From Sphingomonadales bacterium (GTDB lineage: Bacteria; Pseudomonadota; Alphaproteobacteria; Sphingomonadales; Sphingomonadaceae), in NCBI GenBank assembly GCA_028289885.1, contig JAQGKX010000169.1, positions 121,817 to 185,747 on the forward strand: 63,931 bases of DNA, in the 5' to 3' direction. The translations under genes and the position numbers were made by a program. Under the pieces are notes generated by a model. It had not been told where the DNA came from. It searched no databases and was given only the letters and a program-made list of their open reading frames with translations. This document shows positions 1-8,542 of this stretch, in pieces. Positions within the stretch are counted from its first letter, which is position 1. Each line of letters starts with the position of its first letter.

Positions 1-2
1 AG

Positions 3-524
3 CCGACGCGTGGCGTATCGGTGGCCGTCGCCGACGCGATCCCAACCGACAGTTATTTGCGAATGTTGAGCTTTTACAACGGCATCGACATGGAATGGGG
101 CATGCGCTCTGAAAAGAACGCCAAGACTGCGCTGACCGAACAGTTCCGCTCATCCGGGCAGCTGGAGATGTTCAACGCGGGTAAATGCGCCGCCTGCGGG
201 CAGACGCAGTTTCCGCAGCTTCAATATTGCGTGAAATGCCACGCGCCGAGCGAGCAATTCCAACAGGTTTCGCTGCGTGATGCGCCATGCGAGGTGCTGA
301 CCTCGACCGCCGACTGGCTGTCCTATCATCCGTCGCCACCACTCTACGTCGGCTTTGTACAGTTCGAAAATGGCGCGCGCATGTTGATGGAAATGGTCGA
401 TGTCGGACCGCAGGGTATCGACACCGGCACGCCGCTGCGGATGGTCTATCGCATCAAGGAAAAAGACCGCCAGCGTGGTTATAATCGCTATTTTTGGAAA
501 TCCACGCCGCTTGCTGCGGCCTGA
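3..524 (+). CDS. DUF35 OB-fold/Zn-ribbon protein, 5'-truncated by the window edge
   Basis: The frame is open from base 3 with no stop, so the gene probably begins outside the window; a GTG at 21 is the first possible in-window start but is not convincing. The visible part carries a rubredoxin-like zinc ribbon (CAACGQTQFP followed by CVKCHAP) and then an OB fold ending in YNRYFWK. The stretch before the ribbon (SYLRMLSFYNG) resembles the linker of long proteins that fuse an HMG-CoA-synthase-like thiolase fold to DUF35, so I expect a much longer N-terminus. DUF35 proteins partner thiolases and hydratases in acyl-CoA degradation, and a thiolase follows 11 bases downstream. Confidence 0.75.
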   Translation, partial: PTRGVSVAVADAIPTDSYLRMLSFYNGIDMEWGMRSEKNAKTALTEQFRSSGQLEMFNAGKCAACGQTQFPQLQYCVKCHAPSEQFQQVSLRDAPCEVLTSTADWLSYHPSPPLYVGFVQFENGARMLMEMVDVGPQGIDTGTPLRMVYRIKEKDRQRGYNRYFWKSTPLAAA

Positions 525-535
525 GGAGCAATAAC

Positions 536-1735
536 ATGGCTACAGGCATCAAGGATAAGGTCGCCATCCTCGGCATGGGTTGTTCCAAGTTCGGCGAACG
601 ATGGGACGCGGGTTCGCCCGAGCTAATGAAGGAGTCCTTTGAGGAGGCGCTCGCGGATGCCGGGATCGAGCGCAGCCAGATCGAGGCCGCGTGGTTCGGT
701 TGCTGGGGCGATGGCATCAACGTCGGTAACTCTTCGATCCCGGCGGCGATGGCGCTTCGGCTTGAGGGCATCCCCGTCAGTCGCGTCGAGAATATGTGTG
801 CGACCGGTACCGAAGCTTTGCGCGGCGCCGTCTATGCCGTGGCGAGCGGTGCTGTCGATATCGCACTGGCGATCGGTTCCGAAAAGCTCAAGGACACCGG
901 GTTTGGGGGCCTGCCGCCACCGTTCAAGGGTACATTCAACGACATGTGGATGCCGATGGGATCGGCACCCGCAGGCTTCGCGCAGCTTGCCCCCTATTAT
1001 CGCGCCAAATACGGCACTTCGAAAGAGGATATGAAGCGCGCGATCAGCCATGTCTCGTGGAAAAGCCACCAGAATGGTGTCCATAGCCCTAAGGCACATT
1101 TTCAGAAGGCCGTCTCGATGGAGACGATCATGAATGCGCCGATGATTTCCGATCCACTCGGCCTGTTCGATTGTTCGGGCGTGTCGGATGGCTCGGCCTG
1201 TGCGATCGTCACGACGCCGGAAATCGCGAAGGCAATGGGCAAGAAGGACCTGGTCACGGTCAAGGCGCTCCAGCTTTCGACGAGTTCGGGTCGTGAGACG
1301 CAGACGGCCGAGTGGGACGGCAGCTATGTCGCGACCACGCGTAAAGCGGCGGAGCGCGCCTATAAAGAAGCCGGGATAACCGATCCCAAAACGCAGATAT
1401 CGCTGTCCGAAGTGCACGACTGTTTTTCCATCACCGAACTGGTCACGATGGAGGATCTCGGTTTTTCTGACGATGGTCGGGCTATATTCGACGTGCTCGA
1501 CGGCAAGTTCGACGCCGACGGTGCCATACCTTGCCAGATCGACGGTGGGTTGAAATGTTTCGGTCACCCGATCGGCGCGTCGGGACTGCGCATGGCGTAT
1601 GAGGTCTACAGCCAGTTGCTCGGGCGCGCGGGTCCGCGACAATTGGCGTCCCCGACGATTGGGCTTACTCATAATCTGGGCGGCGTTCCTTATCAGGGCA
1701 TCGCGGCGATCTCTATTTTAGGATTGATGAGCTGA
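536..1735 (+). CDS. Thiolase (SCP2/acetyl-CoA acetyltransferase type)
   Basis: A 399-residue thiolase expected to cleave a 3-oxoacyl-CoA. The ATG at 536 follows a GAGGAGC ribosome site at about 523-529; an in-frame TTG at 494 lies inside the preceding gene and is less likely. The nucleophilic Cys is at residue 88 (ENMCATGTEA); HDCFSITEL and the C-terminal GHPIGASG supply the usual His and second-Cys region. Because the nucleophilic Cys and the GHP His are present, it looks like a true thiolase rather than a Cys-less Ltp2-type retro-aldolase, although SCP2-like thiolase plus DUF35 plus MaoC recalls steroid side-chain modules. It overlaps the next gene by one base (TGATG), indicating translational coupling. 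Confidence 0.88.
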   Translation: MATGIKDKVAILGMGCSKFGERWDAGSPELMKESFEEALADAGIERSQIEAAWFGCWGDGINVGNSSIPAAMALRLEGIPVSRVENMCATGTEALRGAVYAVASGAVDIALAIGSEKLKDTGFGGLPPPFKGTFNDMWMPMGSAPAGFAQLAPYYRAKYGTSKEDMKRAISHVSWKSHQNGVHSPKAHFQKAVSMETIMNAPMISDPLGLFDCSGVSDGSACAIVTTPEIAKAMGKKDLVTVKALQLSTSSGRETQTAEWDGSYVATTRKAAERAYKEAGITDPKTQISLSEVHDCFSITELVTMEDLGFSDDGRAIFDVLDGKFDADGAIPCQIDGGLKCFGHPIGASGLRMAYEVYSQLLGRAGPRQLASPTIGLTHNLGGVPYQGIAAISILGLMS

Positions 1736-2196
1736 TGGCTGGCGTTTGGTTTGACGAACTTACGGTGGGGCAGGTTTTCCACCACCCGATACGTCGCACG
1801 GTGACGGAGACGGACAATGTCCTCTTCAGTGCGATGACGCATAATCCTGCCCTGCTCCACCTCGACGAAGAGTATATGAAGGGAACCCCATTTGGGCAGC
1901 GATTGGTCAATTCGGCCTTCACGCTTGGCCTGATGGTAGGGATTTCGGTGGGCGATACGACGCTTGGGACAGCGGTCGCAAATCTCGGCTGGGACGAAGT
2001 GCGGTTCCCCAATCCATTGTTCCACGGCGACACCGTGCATGTCATGACAGAGGTGATCGAACTGCGTGAATCGAAGTCGCGTCCGGATCAGGGGATCGTG
2101 ACCTTCCTGCACAAAGCCTTCAATCAGAAGGATGAATTGATCGCGAGTTGCAAACGTTCGGGCCTGCAGCTGAAAAAACCGAAGGATGCCGCATGA
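1735..2196 (+). CDS. MaoC-family (mesaconyl-CoA-hydratase-like) dehydratase
   Basis: A 153-residue single-hotdog protein, the usual size for a MaoC domain. Residues 35-42 (THNPALLH) match the hydratase active-site loop with Asn37 and His42; the N-terminal VTETDNVLFSAM resembles beta-methylmalyl-CoA dehydratases more than (R)-enoyl-CoA hydratases such as PhaJ. Its stop overlaps the start of the following CitE-like lyase (ATGA), so the two are co-translated. Hydratase plus lyase suggests hydration of a branched or dicarboxylic enoyl-CoA followed by carbon-carbon cleavage; the exact substrate is inference. Confidence 0.8.
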   Translation: MAGVWFDELTVGQVFHHPIRRTVTETDNVLFSAMTHNPALLHLDEEYMKGTPFGQRLVNSAFTLGLMVGISVGDTTLGTAVANLGWDEVRFPNPLFHGDTVHVMTEVIELRESKSRPDQGIVTFLHKAFNQKDELIASCKRSGLQLKKPKDAA

Positions 2197-3086
2197 GCTT
2201 GCCGCTCCGCTCCTTCCTGTTCATTCCGGGCGACAGCGAAAAGAAGCTGGGCAAGGTCGATGGCGTGCCTGCCGATGCGTTCATCCTCGATCTGGAGGAT
2301 GCGGTTGCAGCCGCTCGCAAGCCTGTCGCGCGGGAGATGGTCCCGGCCTTTATCGGCGATCGGCCTCGCGCGTCGCGCAAGGGGCAGCTCTGGGTACGGG
2401 TCAATCCGCTTGATACGCCCTGGACACTGGATGATCTCGCCGCAATCGTGCCGTCCGCGCCCGATGGCATCATGCTGCCAAAGGTAAACGGGCCAGCGGA
2501 TGTTGCGCAGGTCAGCCATTATCTCGACGCACTCGAAGCGGCTTCCGGGCTCGAACGGGGCGCCATCAAGATACTGCCGGTCGCGACCGAAACCGCGATT
2601 TCGCCCTTTCGGCTTGGCGACTATGCCGGGGCAGGACTGAAACGGCTCTACGGGCTGACATGGGGTGCCGAGGATTTGTCTTCGGCGGTTGGGGCGAGTG
2701 GCAATACCGACGCGAGTGGCGAATGGGCCCTCACGTACAAGATGGTGCGGTCGCTCTGCCTGCTCGGCGCGCATGCTGCAGGCGTCGAGGCGGTCGATAC
2801 GCTGTTCGTCGATTTCGGGGATAACGACGGATTGATTGCAAGTTCCAGAGCAGCGCGGGGCGAAGGATTCTCCGGTCGCATCGCTATCCATCCAGCACAG
2901 GTTGAAGGCATCAACCTGGCTTTCTCGCCGTCGTCGGAAGAGGTGGATTTCGCCCGTCGCGTGATCGATCTGTTCGCGGCAAACCCGGATGCGGGCACGC
3001 TGGGACTGGACGGCAAGATGCTCGATATTCCGCACCTGAAACAATCGCAGAAAACGATTGCCATGCATGAGGCACGCCGTGGCTGA
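2193..3086 (+). CDS. HpcH/HpaI-CitE-like CoA-ester lyase (malyl/citramalyl-CoA lyase family)
   Basis: A 297-residue TIM-barrel lyase. The ATG at 2193 overlaps the MaoC stop by four bases; an upstream in-frame start at 2148 would intrude far into that gene. Family motifs are the N-terminal SFLFIPGDSEKKL, DAFILDLEDAV, the Mg-binding Glu in ILPVATETA, the Asp in WGAEDLSSAVG, and AIHPAQVEGIN. The family splits malyl-, methylmalyl- or citramalyl-CoA into acetyl- or propionyl-CoA plus an oxoacid. The upstream MaoC protein makes a hydratase/lyase pair likely. Confidence 0.85.
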   Translation: MSLPLRSFLFIPGDSEKKLGKVDGVPADAFILDLEDAVAAARKPVAREMVPAFIGDRPRASRKGQLWVRVNPLDTPWTLDDLAAIVPSAPDGIMLPKVNGPADVAQVSHYLDALEAASGLERGAIKILPVATETAISPFRLGDYAGAGLKRLYGLTWGAEDLSSAVGASGNTDASGEWALTYKMVRSLCLLGAHAAGVEAVDTLFVDFGDNDGLIASSRAARGEGFSGRIAIHPAQVEGINLAFSPSSEEVDFARRVIDLFAANPDAGTLGLDGKMLDIPHLKQSQKTIAMHEARRG

Positions 3087-4260
3087 CGCCGATCTTCGCA
3101 ACGACGGCGGGCTTGGCCGCGGTATATTCAACGGGGAACACGAACAGTTCCGCGATACGGTTCGCCGTTTCGTCGAGGATGAACTTGTCCCGCACCACGC
3201 CGAATGGGAAAAACTGGGTGTCGTGCCCCGCGAGATCTGGCTCCGCGCCGGAGAGGTCGGCATCCTGTGCCCGAATATCCCTGAAGAATATGGCGGCTTC
3301 GGTGCCGACTGGCTCTACAACGTCGTTATTATCGAGGAGCTGGCGCGCGCCGGAATCACCGGGCCCGGTTTCATGGTCCATTCGGAGATGGTTGCTCCCT
3401 ACATATTGGCGTTCGGTAGCGAGGCGCTGAAGCTTAAGGCTTTGCCGAAGATGGTTTCCGGCGAGTGGATTGGTGCCCTCGGGCTGACCGAGCCGGGCGC
3501 TGGTTCCGACGTCAAGGAAATCCGCACTCGGGCCGTGCGCGAAGGCGACGACTATGTGCTGAACGGGCAAAAGGTCTACATCTCGAACGGCCAGTTATGC
3601 GACATTATGGTTTGCGCGGCGAAGACCGATCCCGCGGCGGGCGCAAAGGGCGTCAGCATGATAGCGATCGAAACCGACCAGCCCGGCTTCAAGCGCGGGC
3701 GTAACCTCGAAAAGATTGGGCTAAAGGCTCAGGACACATCCGAGATATTCCTCGAAGACGTTCGCGCGCCGGTCGAAAACCGGCTGGGTGAAGAGGGGCG
3801 CGGCTTCTCGATGATGATGACCAAGCTCGCGCAGGAGCGGCTCACCCAGGCGGTGCGAAGCATCTGCGTGGCCGAGGCGGCGATTGGGTGGACGGTCGAT
3901 TACACTTCGGAACGCAAGGCGTTTGGCCACACGATCGCCGACTTCCAGAACACCCAGTTCGTGCTCGCAGACCTGTCCGCCGAGGTGCTGGCATCGCGCG
4001 TCTTTACCGACTGGTGCATCAAGCGATTTCTGGCGGGCGAACTCACCGGCGTTGAGGCAGCAAAGGTCAAGCTTGTCGTGACCAACCTGCACGTCAAAGT
4101 CGTTGACCAGTGCCTCCAGTTCTTTGGCGGCTATGGATACATGACCGAATACCCCATCGCGCGCGCCTATATCGACGCGCGGATCGTACGCATTGCCGGT
4201 GGTGCCGCCGAAGTCATGAAACAGATTATCGGGCGCGATCTTTTTGCGCATAAAAAATAA
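3079..4260 (+). CDS. Acyl-CoA dehydrogenase
   Basis: A flavin-dependent acyl-CoA dehydrogenase of about 393 residues. I favour the GTG at 3079, preceded by GAGG at 3069-3072; ATG 3067 and TTG 3058 are in frame but lie deeper in the preceding gene. Motifs: GLTEPGAGSDVKEI and YVLNGQKVYISNG of the middle domain, FGGYGYMTEYP, and IAGGAAEVMKQIIGRDL at the C-terminus. The medium-chain catalytic Glu position in the last motif is Gly, so the base is probably the Glu of KLAQERL on helix G, as in isovaleryl-CoA dehydrogenase. It overlaps the lyase gene by eight bases. Confidence 0.87.
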   Translation: MADADLRNDGGLGRGIFNGEHEQFRDTVRRFVEDELVPHHAEWEKLGVVPREIWLRAGEVGILCPNIPEEYGGFGADWLYNVVIIEELARAGITGPGFMVHSEMVAPYILAFGSEALKLKALPKMVSGEWIGALGLTEPGAGSDVKEIRTRAVREGDDYVLNGQKVYISNGQLCDIMVCAAKTDPAAGAKGVSMIAIETDQPGFKRGRNLEKIGLKAQDTSEIFLEDVRAPVENRLGEEGRGFSMMMTKLAQERLTQAVRSICVAEAAIGWTVDYTSERKAFGHTIADFQNTQFVLADLSAEVLASRVFTDWCIKRFLAGELTGVEAAKVKLVVTNLHVKVVDQCLQFFGGYGYMTEYPIARAYIDARIVRIAGGAAEVMKQIIGRDLFAHKK

Positions 4261-4280
4261 GTCAGAAATAGGAGAGCGAC

Positions 4281-5264
4281 GTGTCAAACTATCCCAAACC
4301 AGACTCGGCAACGCTGTTGAAGATCTATGAGAAGGCGGCGCTGATCAAGCTCAACGATGAACGTATCATCAAGCAGATGATGGCGGGCAAACTGGTCATG
4401 CCCTATTATTCACCGCGCGGTCAGGAGATCATCCCGTCGGCGATCTCCGTCAGTCTCGACGATGACGATTACATCTGCACGATCTATCGCGGTATTCACG
4501 ACATGCTCGCCAAGGGCTTCCCGCTCGATGAAATGTGGGCGGAACTGGCAGGGAAGGCGACCGGCACTTGCAAGGGCAAGGGGGGACCGATGCACCTGAC
4601 TTGCCCCGAAAAGGGCATGATGGTGACGACCGGGATCGTCGGTTCCTCGATGCCGATCGCTACGGGCTTGGGCTGGGCGGCGAAGCTGGATGGCAAGAAC
4701 CGCGTTTCGGTCGCCAACTTTGGTGACGGCGCGGCAAATATCGGTGCGTTTCATGAATCGATGAACATGGCTGCGCTCTGGAAGCTGCCCGTGATCTTCG
4801 TTTGCCAGAACAATCTTTATGCCGAGCATACCAGCCCGGCTTATTCGCGTGTGGTCGAAAAGATCTCCGAGCGCGCCGCTGGTTATGGGATGCCCGGTGT
4901 CACCGTGAACGGTAATGATGCGGACGAAATGTTCGGCGCGGCAAAGGTTGCTATCGACCGCGCGCGTGCGGGAGAGGGGCCAACGCTGATCGAGGCAATG
5001 ACCTTCCGCTTCAACGGTCATCTGTTGGGCGAAACCGGTCACTATATGGACAAGGCGATTTATGCCGACGCCCAGACCAAGGATCCGATGCCCAAATTGC
5101 GCCAGCGTCTGATCGACGAGGGTATCGCGACCGAGGAAAAGCTCGCCGGGATCGAGAGTGACATCAACGCTGCGATCGACAGTGCGCTTGCGGCAGCGAT
5201 TGCCGCGCCGTTCCCCGACATTGCCGAGCTGAAGCGCGACGTCTTCGCCGAAGAAATCGCCTGA
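4281..5264 (+). CDS. Thiamine-diphosphate 2-oxoacid dehydrogenase E1, alpha subunit
   Basis: A 327-residue E1-alpha of the pyruvate/acetoin/branched-chain dehydrogenase type. The GTG at 4281 follows AGGAGAG. The ThDP/Mg motif begins at GDGAANIGAFHES and ends at FVCQNNLYAE; GKGGPMH and the phosphorylation-loop-like RFNGHLLGETGHYMD are also typical. With the beta subunit 21 bases downstream it should form an alpha2beta2 enzyme that decarboxylates a 2-oxoacid or acetoin-like substrate. No lipoyl E2 or E3 gene lies nearby, so the acceptor complex must be encoded elsewhere or another acceptor is used. Confidence 0.88.
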   Translation: MSNYPKPDSATLLKIYEKAALIKLNDERIIKQMMAGKLVMPYYSPRGQEIIPSAISVSLDDDDYICTIYRGIHDMLAKGFPLDEMWAELAGKATGTCKGKGGPMHLTCPEKGMMVTTGIVGSSMPIATGLGWAAKLDGKNRVSVANFGDGAANIGAFHESMNMAALWKLPVIFVCQNNLYAEHTSPAYSRVVEKISERAAGYGMPGVTVNGNDADEMFGAAKVAIDRARAGEGPTLIEAMTFRFNGHLLGETGHYMDKAIYADAQTKDPMPKLRQRLIDEGIATEEKLAGIESDINAAIDSALAAAIAAPFPDIAELKRDVFAEEIA

Positions 5265-5285
5265 GCCGATAGAAAGGATTTGAAG

Positions 5286-6347
5286 ATGACCGATACACAA
5301 ACCGCCGGCGCAAATTCCGAAACTGGATCCCCACCCGTGGCGTCGCCCGATGCCGAGGCTGGAACTCATGCGAAAATGACGATGGTGGAGGCGCTGAATC
5401 TCGCGCTTCACGATGCGATGGCCGCGGATTCCAAGGTGCTTGTCCTTGGCGAGGAGGTTGCCGACCCGCAAGAGGGCGGCGTGATGGGCGTGACCAAGGG
5501 GCTGTCGACCAAATATGGTGAGGATCGCGTGCGATCGACGCCGATCTCCGAACAGGCGATCATCGGTGCGGCGATCGGCGCGGCAGTGGGTGGGTATAAG
5601 CCGGTCGCCGAAATCATGTTGATGAACTTCATCACGGTGGCGATGGACATGATCACGAACCATGCCGCAAAATTGCGCTTCATGTCGGGCGGCCAGACGG
5701 GCGTTCCGATCGTGATCCGCACGATGACAGGATCGGGATTTTCGACCGGCGGCCAGCATAGCGACTATCTCGAGGCCTGGTTCGCCCACACTGCGGGTAT
5801 CAAGGTCGTTGCGCCTTCAAATCCCGACGATGCCTATGGCCTCATGCGTGCGGCGATCGATGATCCCGATCCGGTGCTCTTTATCGAAAATCTGCCGAGC
5901 TACTGGACGCCGGGACCTGTTTCCAAACAGATCGTCCCGATCGGCAAGGCCAAGGTTGCGCGTGAAGGCAGCGATGTCACCATTATCGGTCACTCGATGA
6001 TGATCACGCTCTCCCTCGCCGTTGCGGAAGCACTGTCGCAGGAAGGGATCAGCGTCGAAGTGATCGACCTGCGAACGATCTCGCCATGGGACAAGGCCAC
6101 GGTGCTTGATTCGGTTCGCAAGACGGGTCGCGCCATCGTCGTCCATGAGGCGGTCAAGCAGTTCGGTATCGGTGCAGAAATCGCCTCGGTCATCAACGAA
6201 GAACTGTTCGGCAAGCTGAAGGCGCCCGTGCAACGGCTTGGCGGGGCGTTTTCGGCGGTGCCATTCTCAAAGCCACTGGAGGCTGCTTTCGCTCCCACCG
6301 TCGCCTCGATCACCGCAGCCGTGCGTGAGGCCGTCAAGCAGTCCTGA
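5286..6347 (+). CDS. Thiamine-diphosphate 2-oxoacid dehydrogenase E1, beta subunit
   Basis: A 353-residue E1-beta (transketolase pyrimidine-binding and C-terminal domains). The ATG at 5286 sits behind GAAAGGA; a TTG two codons earlier is possible. Landmarks are MTMVEALNLALHDAM, VLGEEVADPQEGG, STPISEQAIIGAAIG and the C-terminal RAIVVHEAVKQFGIGAE. About 33 polar residues rich in Ala, Ser, Pro and Thr precede the conserved domain and have no counterpart in typical PdhB/AcoB. It pairs with the alpha subunit just upstream. Confidence 0.88.
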   Translation: MTDTQTAGANSETGSPPVASPDAEAGTHAKMTMVEALNLALHDAMAADSKVLVLGEEVADPQEGGVMGVTKGLSTKYGEDRVRSTPISEQAIIGAAIGAAVGGYKPVAEIMLMNFITVAMDMITNHAAKLRFMSGGQTGVPIVIRTMTGSGFSTGGQHSDYLEAWFAHTAGIKVVAPSNPDDAYGLMRAAIDDPDPVLFIENLPSYWTPGPVSKQIVPIGKAKVAREGSDVTIIGHSMMITLSLAVAEALSQEGISVEVIDLRTISPWDKATVLDSVRKTGRAIVVHEAVKQFGIGAEIASVINEELFGKLKAPVQRLGGAFSAVPFSKPLEAAFAPTVASITAAVREAVKQS

Positions 6348-6432
6348 CGGGATCAGGTGCCGATTTTGGCATATCATGGCGGGCCCTCGGGACGCGTTCC
6401 ATGTCCGCTTTTAAACTATCAGGAGCAAGGCG

Positions 6433-7590
6433 ATGGCCACCGTCGTTGACATAATCAAGCAACGCTATGCAGCGGAACAGGCGGGGCAGATCGTCATGGC
6501 GACACGCGCCGATCAGGTTCCTGCGACTTATGAGGCGATGACGTGCGAATGGCTGTCTGCCATTGCCTGTCGCGATGTGCCCGGTGCGGAAGTAACTGGA
6601 TTTCGCTTCGATGTACGCGATGACGGGTCGTCAAATCGCCGCCGTATCTTCCTCGACTATAACGCTGCCGGGCGTGCGGCGGCGCTGCCGGACAAGCTGT
6701 TCTGCAAAGCTGCTGAAAACCTGGAAAATCGCATCGTGCTTGGCGTGTCCGGTACGGCATTGGCGGAAAGTAACTTTTACAATCTGGTACGCGACCGTCT
6801 GGATATCCCGACGCCGCGCGCGCGCTTTGCCGGGTTCGACCCGGACAATTTCGCCTATCTCATCGTGATGGACGACATGGCAGAAGACGTCATATTCCCC
6901 GATGAGCGTGTCGAGATGACATGGGATATGGCCGTTCAGCAGGTCACGACGCTCGCAGGCCTGCACAGCCGGTTCTATGACAGCCCCGAACTCGGGACGG
7001 AGACATTGCCGTTCAAGCGTTGGCCGGACTGGTGGAATGCAATGATGACCGGTGCACCGCGCTTTGGGGAGTTCTGCGACCGTGCCTTTGGGGATGCGGA
7101 AAGCGTGATACCGGCGCGCCTGTTCAAGCGGCGGGGCGAGATATGGCCCGCGACGGGTGCGTCGGTTGCACGCCACAGCAGCTTGCCGCAGACGCTCATC
7201 CACAGCGATGTTCATTTCAAGAACTGGTATATCCTGGGGGACGGACGGCTGGGGCTGAACGACTGGCAGCTTACCACGATCGGTCATTGGTCGCGCGACT
7301 TTGCTTTTGCGACAACCACTTCGCTTACAGTCGAAAATCGCCGCAAATGGGGTGACGAGCTTCTGCGCGTCTATCTCGACCAGATGGCCGAGCGTGGCGT
7401 TCCGGCAGTCGCGTTCGAGGATGCGCGGCGAAACGTCCGTCAGCAGCTTTTTTCTGCACTCGCCTTTTGGACGATCACGCTGCGCCCGGCTGATGATATG
7501 CCGGCGATGCAGCCCGAACACACGACCTATGAGTTTATCAAGCGGCTGGCGACGGGGATCGATGATCTCGACGCGCTGGATTCGTTCTAA
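6433..7590 (+). CDS. Phosphotransferase of the APH/ecdysteroid-kinase-like fold
   Basis: A 385-residue kinase-fold protein with a clear AGGAGC ribosome site. The catalytic loop is LIHSDVHFKN (His-Ser-Asp with the downstream Asn) and the metal-binding Asp is in LNDWQLTTIG, so the residues needed for phosphotransfer are intact. It resembles the DUF1679/EcKL-type branch more than classical aminoglycoside kinases. It lies 85 bases after the E1-beta gene on the same strand. In catabolic clusters such kinases may phosphorylate hydroxylated CoA thioesters or alcohols; the substrate here is unknown. It is the first of five APH-like proteins in the window. Confidence 0.7.
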   Translation: MATVVDIIKQRYAAEQAGQIVMATRADQVPATYEAMTCEWLSAIACRDVPGAEVTGFRFDVRDDGSSNRRRIFLDYNAAGRAAALPDKLFCKAAENLENRIVLGVSGTALAESNFYNLVRDRLDIPTPRARFAGFDPDNFAYLIVMDDMAEDVIFPDERVEMTWDMAVQQVTTLAGLHSRFYDSPELGTETLPFKRWPDWWNAMMTGAPRFGEFCDRAFGDAESVIPARLFKRRGEIWPATGASVARHSSLPQTLIHSDVHFKNWYILGDGRLGLNDWQLTTIGHWSRDFAFATTTSLTVENRRKWGDELLRVYLDQMAERGVPAVAFEDARRNVRQQLFSALAFWTITLRPADDMPAMQPEHTTYEFIKRLATGIDDLDALDSF

Positions 7591-7607
7591 TCGTTGCTGC
7601 TACGCAG

Positions 7608-7638
7608 GCCCATGGAGCGCGACCTGCGTTCCATGGGC
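7608..7638. terminator. Bidirectional hairpin between convergent genes
   Basis: A perfect 9-base inverted repeat, GCCCATGGA (7608-7616) and TCCATGGGC (7630-7638), with a 13-base loop, extendable by three more pairs including a G-T wobble. It lies between the convergent stops of the kinase (7590) and the SDR (7646). It has no long T tract, so an attenuating or RNA-stabilising role is as likely as strict intrinsic termination. Confidence 0.5.
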
Positions 7639-7645
7639 TTGTGGC

Positions 7646-8419
7646 TTAGCTTGTCGGCAGGAACGGCGTGAACACGCCCAGGGTCTGACCGCCATCGACC
7701 GACAGTTCCGCTCCGCACATATATGAACTTTCGTCGCTCGCCAAAAACAGGCTCACGCGGGCGACCTCGACGGGTTCCCCGATCCGTTTGATCGGCTGGC
7801 CGACATAATATTTGTTGAGGTCCTCGACTGGCTCTTCGGTTATGTTCCCCATCCGTGTGTTGATGCCGCCGGGAAACACGGCGTTCACCCGGACGCCGCG
7901 CGGACCGTATTCCAGTGCAGCATTGCGCGACAATCCGCGTAATGCCCATTTGCTCGATCCATAGGCACTGAGGCCGTTCATTGCCCACATGCCGGACGAC
8001 GACACGATATTGACGATCGAACCGCTGCTTTTTGCAAACATCACCGGCGCGACCGATTTCATGCCGAGCCAGGCACCGACAAGGTTGATTTCCAGCACCT
8101 TGAGAAATTGGTCCTTCGACATACCCGCTACCGATGCCGGAATATTGATGCCTGCGTTGTTGACCAGCACATCGACACCGCCCCAGCGTTTGGTCGCGGA
8201 TTCGACGACGGCCTGCCAGTTGGCTTCGTCGGATACGTCGAGATGTTCATACACGGCGTCACCACCAATTGCTTTGGCCGCCGCCGCGCCTTCGACATCA
8301 TCGACATCGCCAAGAATGACCTTGGCACCCTCGGATGCAAACAGGCGGGCGGTTGCCTCGCCTTGTCCGCGTGCGGCACCAGTAACTATCGCGACGCGAC
8401 CTTCGAGTCTTCCAGCCAT
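7646..8419 (-). CDS. Short-chain dehydrogenase/reductase (classical SDR)
   Basis: A 257-residue classical SDR. The start ATG ends at 8419 and follows an AAGGAG site; a TTG two codons further out is less likely. The cofactor motif is TGAARGQG (residues 13-20), with Asp38/Asp40 favouring NAD. The active site is Ser140-142, Tyr153 and Lys157 (SAYGSSK), with NNAG at 87-90. It resembles 3-alpha/20-beta-hydroxysteroid dehydrogenase-like SDRs and probably oxidises a secondary alcohol. Transcribed alone, convergent with the kinase gene. Confidence 0.88.
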   Translation of the reverse strand: MAGRLEGRVAIVTGAARGQGEATARLFASEGAKVILGDVDDVEGAAAAKAIGGDAVYEHLDVSDEANWQAVVESATKRWGGVDVLVNNAGINIPASVAGMSKDQFLKVLEINLVGAWLGMKSVAPVMFAKSSGSIVNIVSSSGMWAMNGLSAYGSSKWALRGLSRNAALEYGPRGVRVNAVFPGGINTRMGNITEEPVEDLNKYYVGQPIKRIGEPVEVARVSLFLASDESSYMCGAELSVDGGQTLGVFTPFLPTS

Positions 8420-8542
8420 CTTCAACTCCTTTTGCGCGGCTTTATCCCGCTGGTTAATTCAACCTGACCTATGGCGAGGGAACGTCAGGCGCAAGCAAAT
8501 CGTTAGCTGGCTCACGATATTGCCCTCCAGATCGAAGGGCGG

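Noticed and set aside
623-1672. Long open frame on the minus strand opposite the thiolase
   Set aside because: High-GC shadow: the plus-strand thiolase has full family motifs, and the antisense translation is Arg-rich with no recognisable domain or ribosome site.
2124-3263. 379-codon minus-strand frame opposite the CitE-like lyase
   Set aside because: Covers three well-supported plus-strand genes and shows no motifs; a typical GC-rich antisense frame.
536-4260. Assignment of the left block to steroid or cholesterol side-chain degradation
   Set aside because: The thiolase keeps its catalytic Cys88 and GHP His, unlike Ltp2 aldolases, and no ring-degradation markers (KshA, HsaC, HsaD-like) are present anywhere in the window.
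4410-5789. 459-codon minus-strand frame opposite the E1 genes
   Set aside because: His/Arg-rich shadow of E1 alpha and beta without any protein-family feature.
6343-6362. Short inverted repeats after E1 beta (CCTGA/TCAGG, TGCC/GGCA)
   Set aside because: Stems of four to five bases with no T tract, expected by chance in GC-rich DNA.
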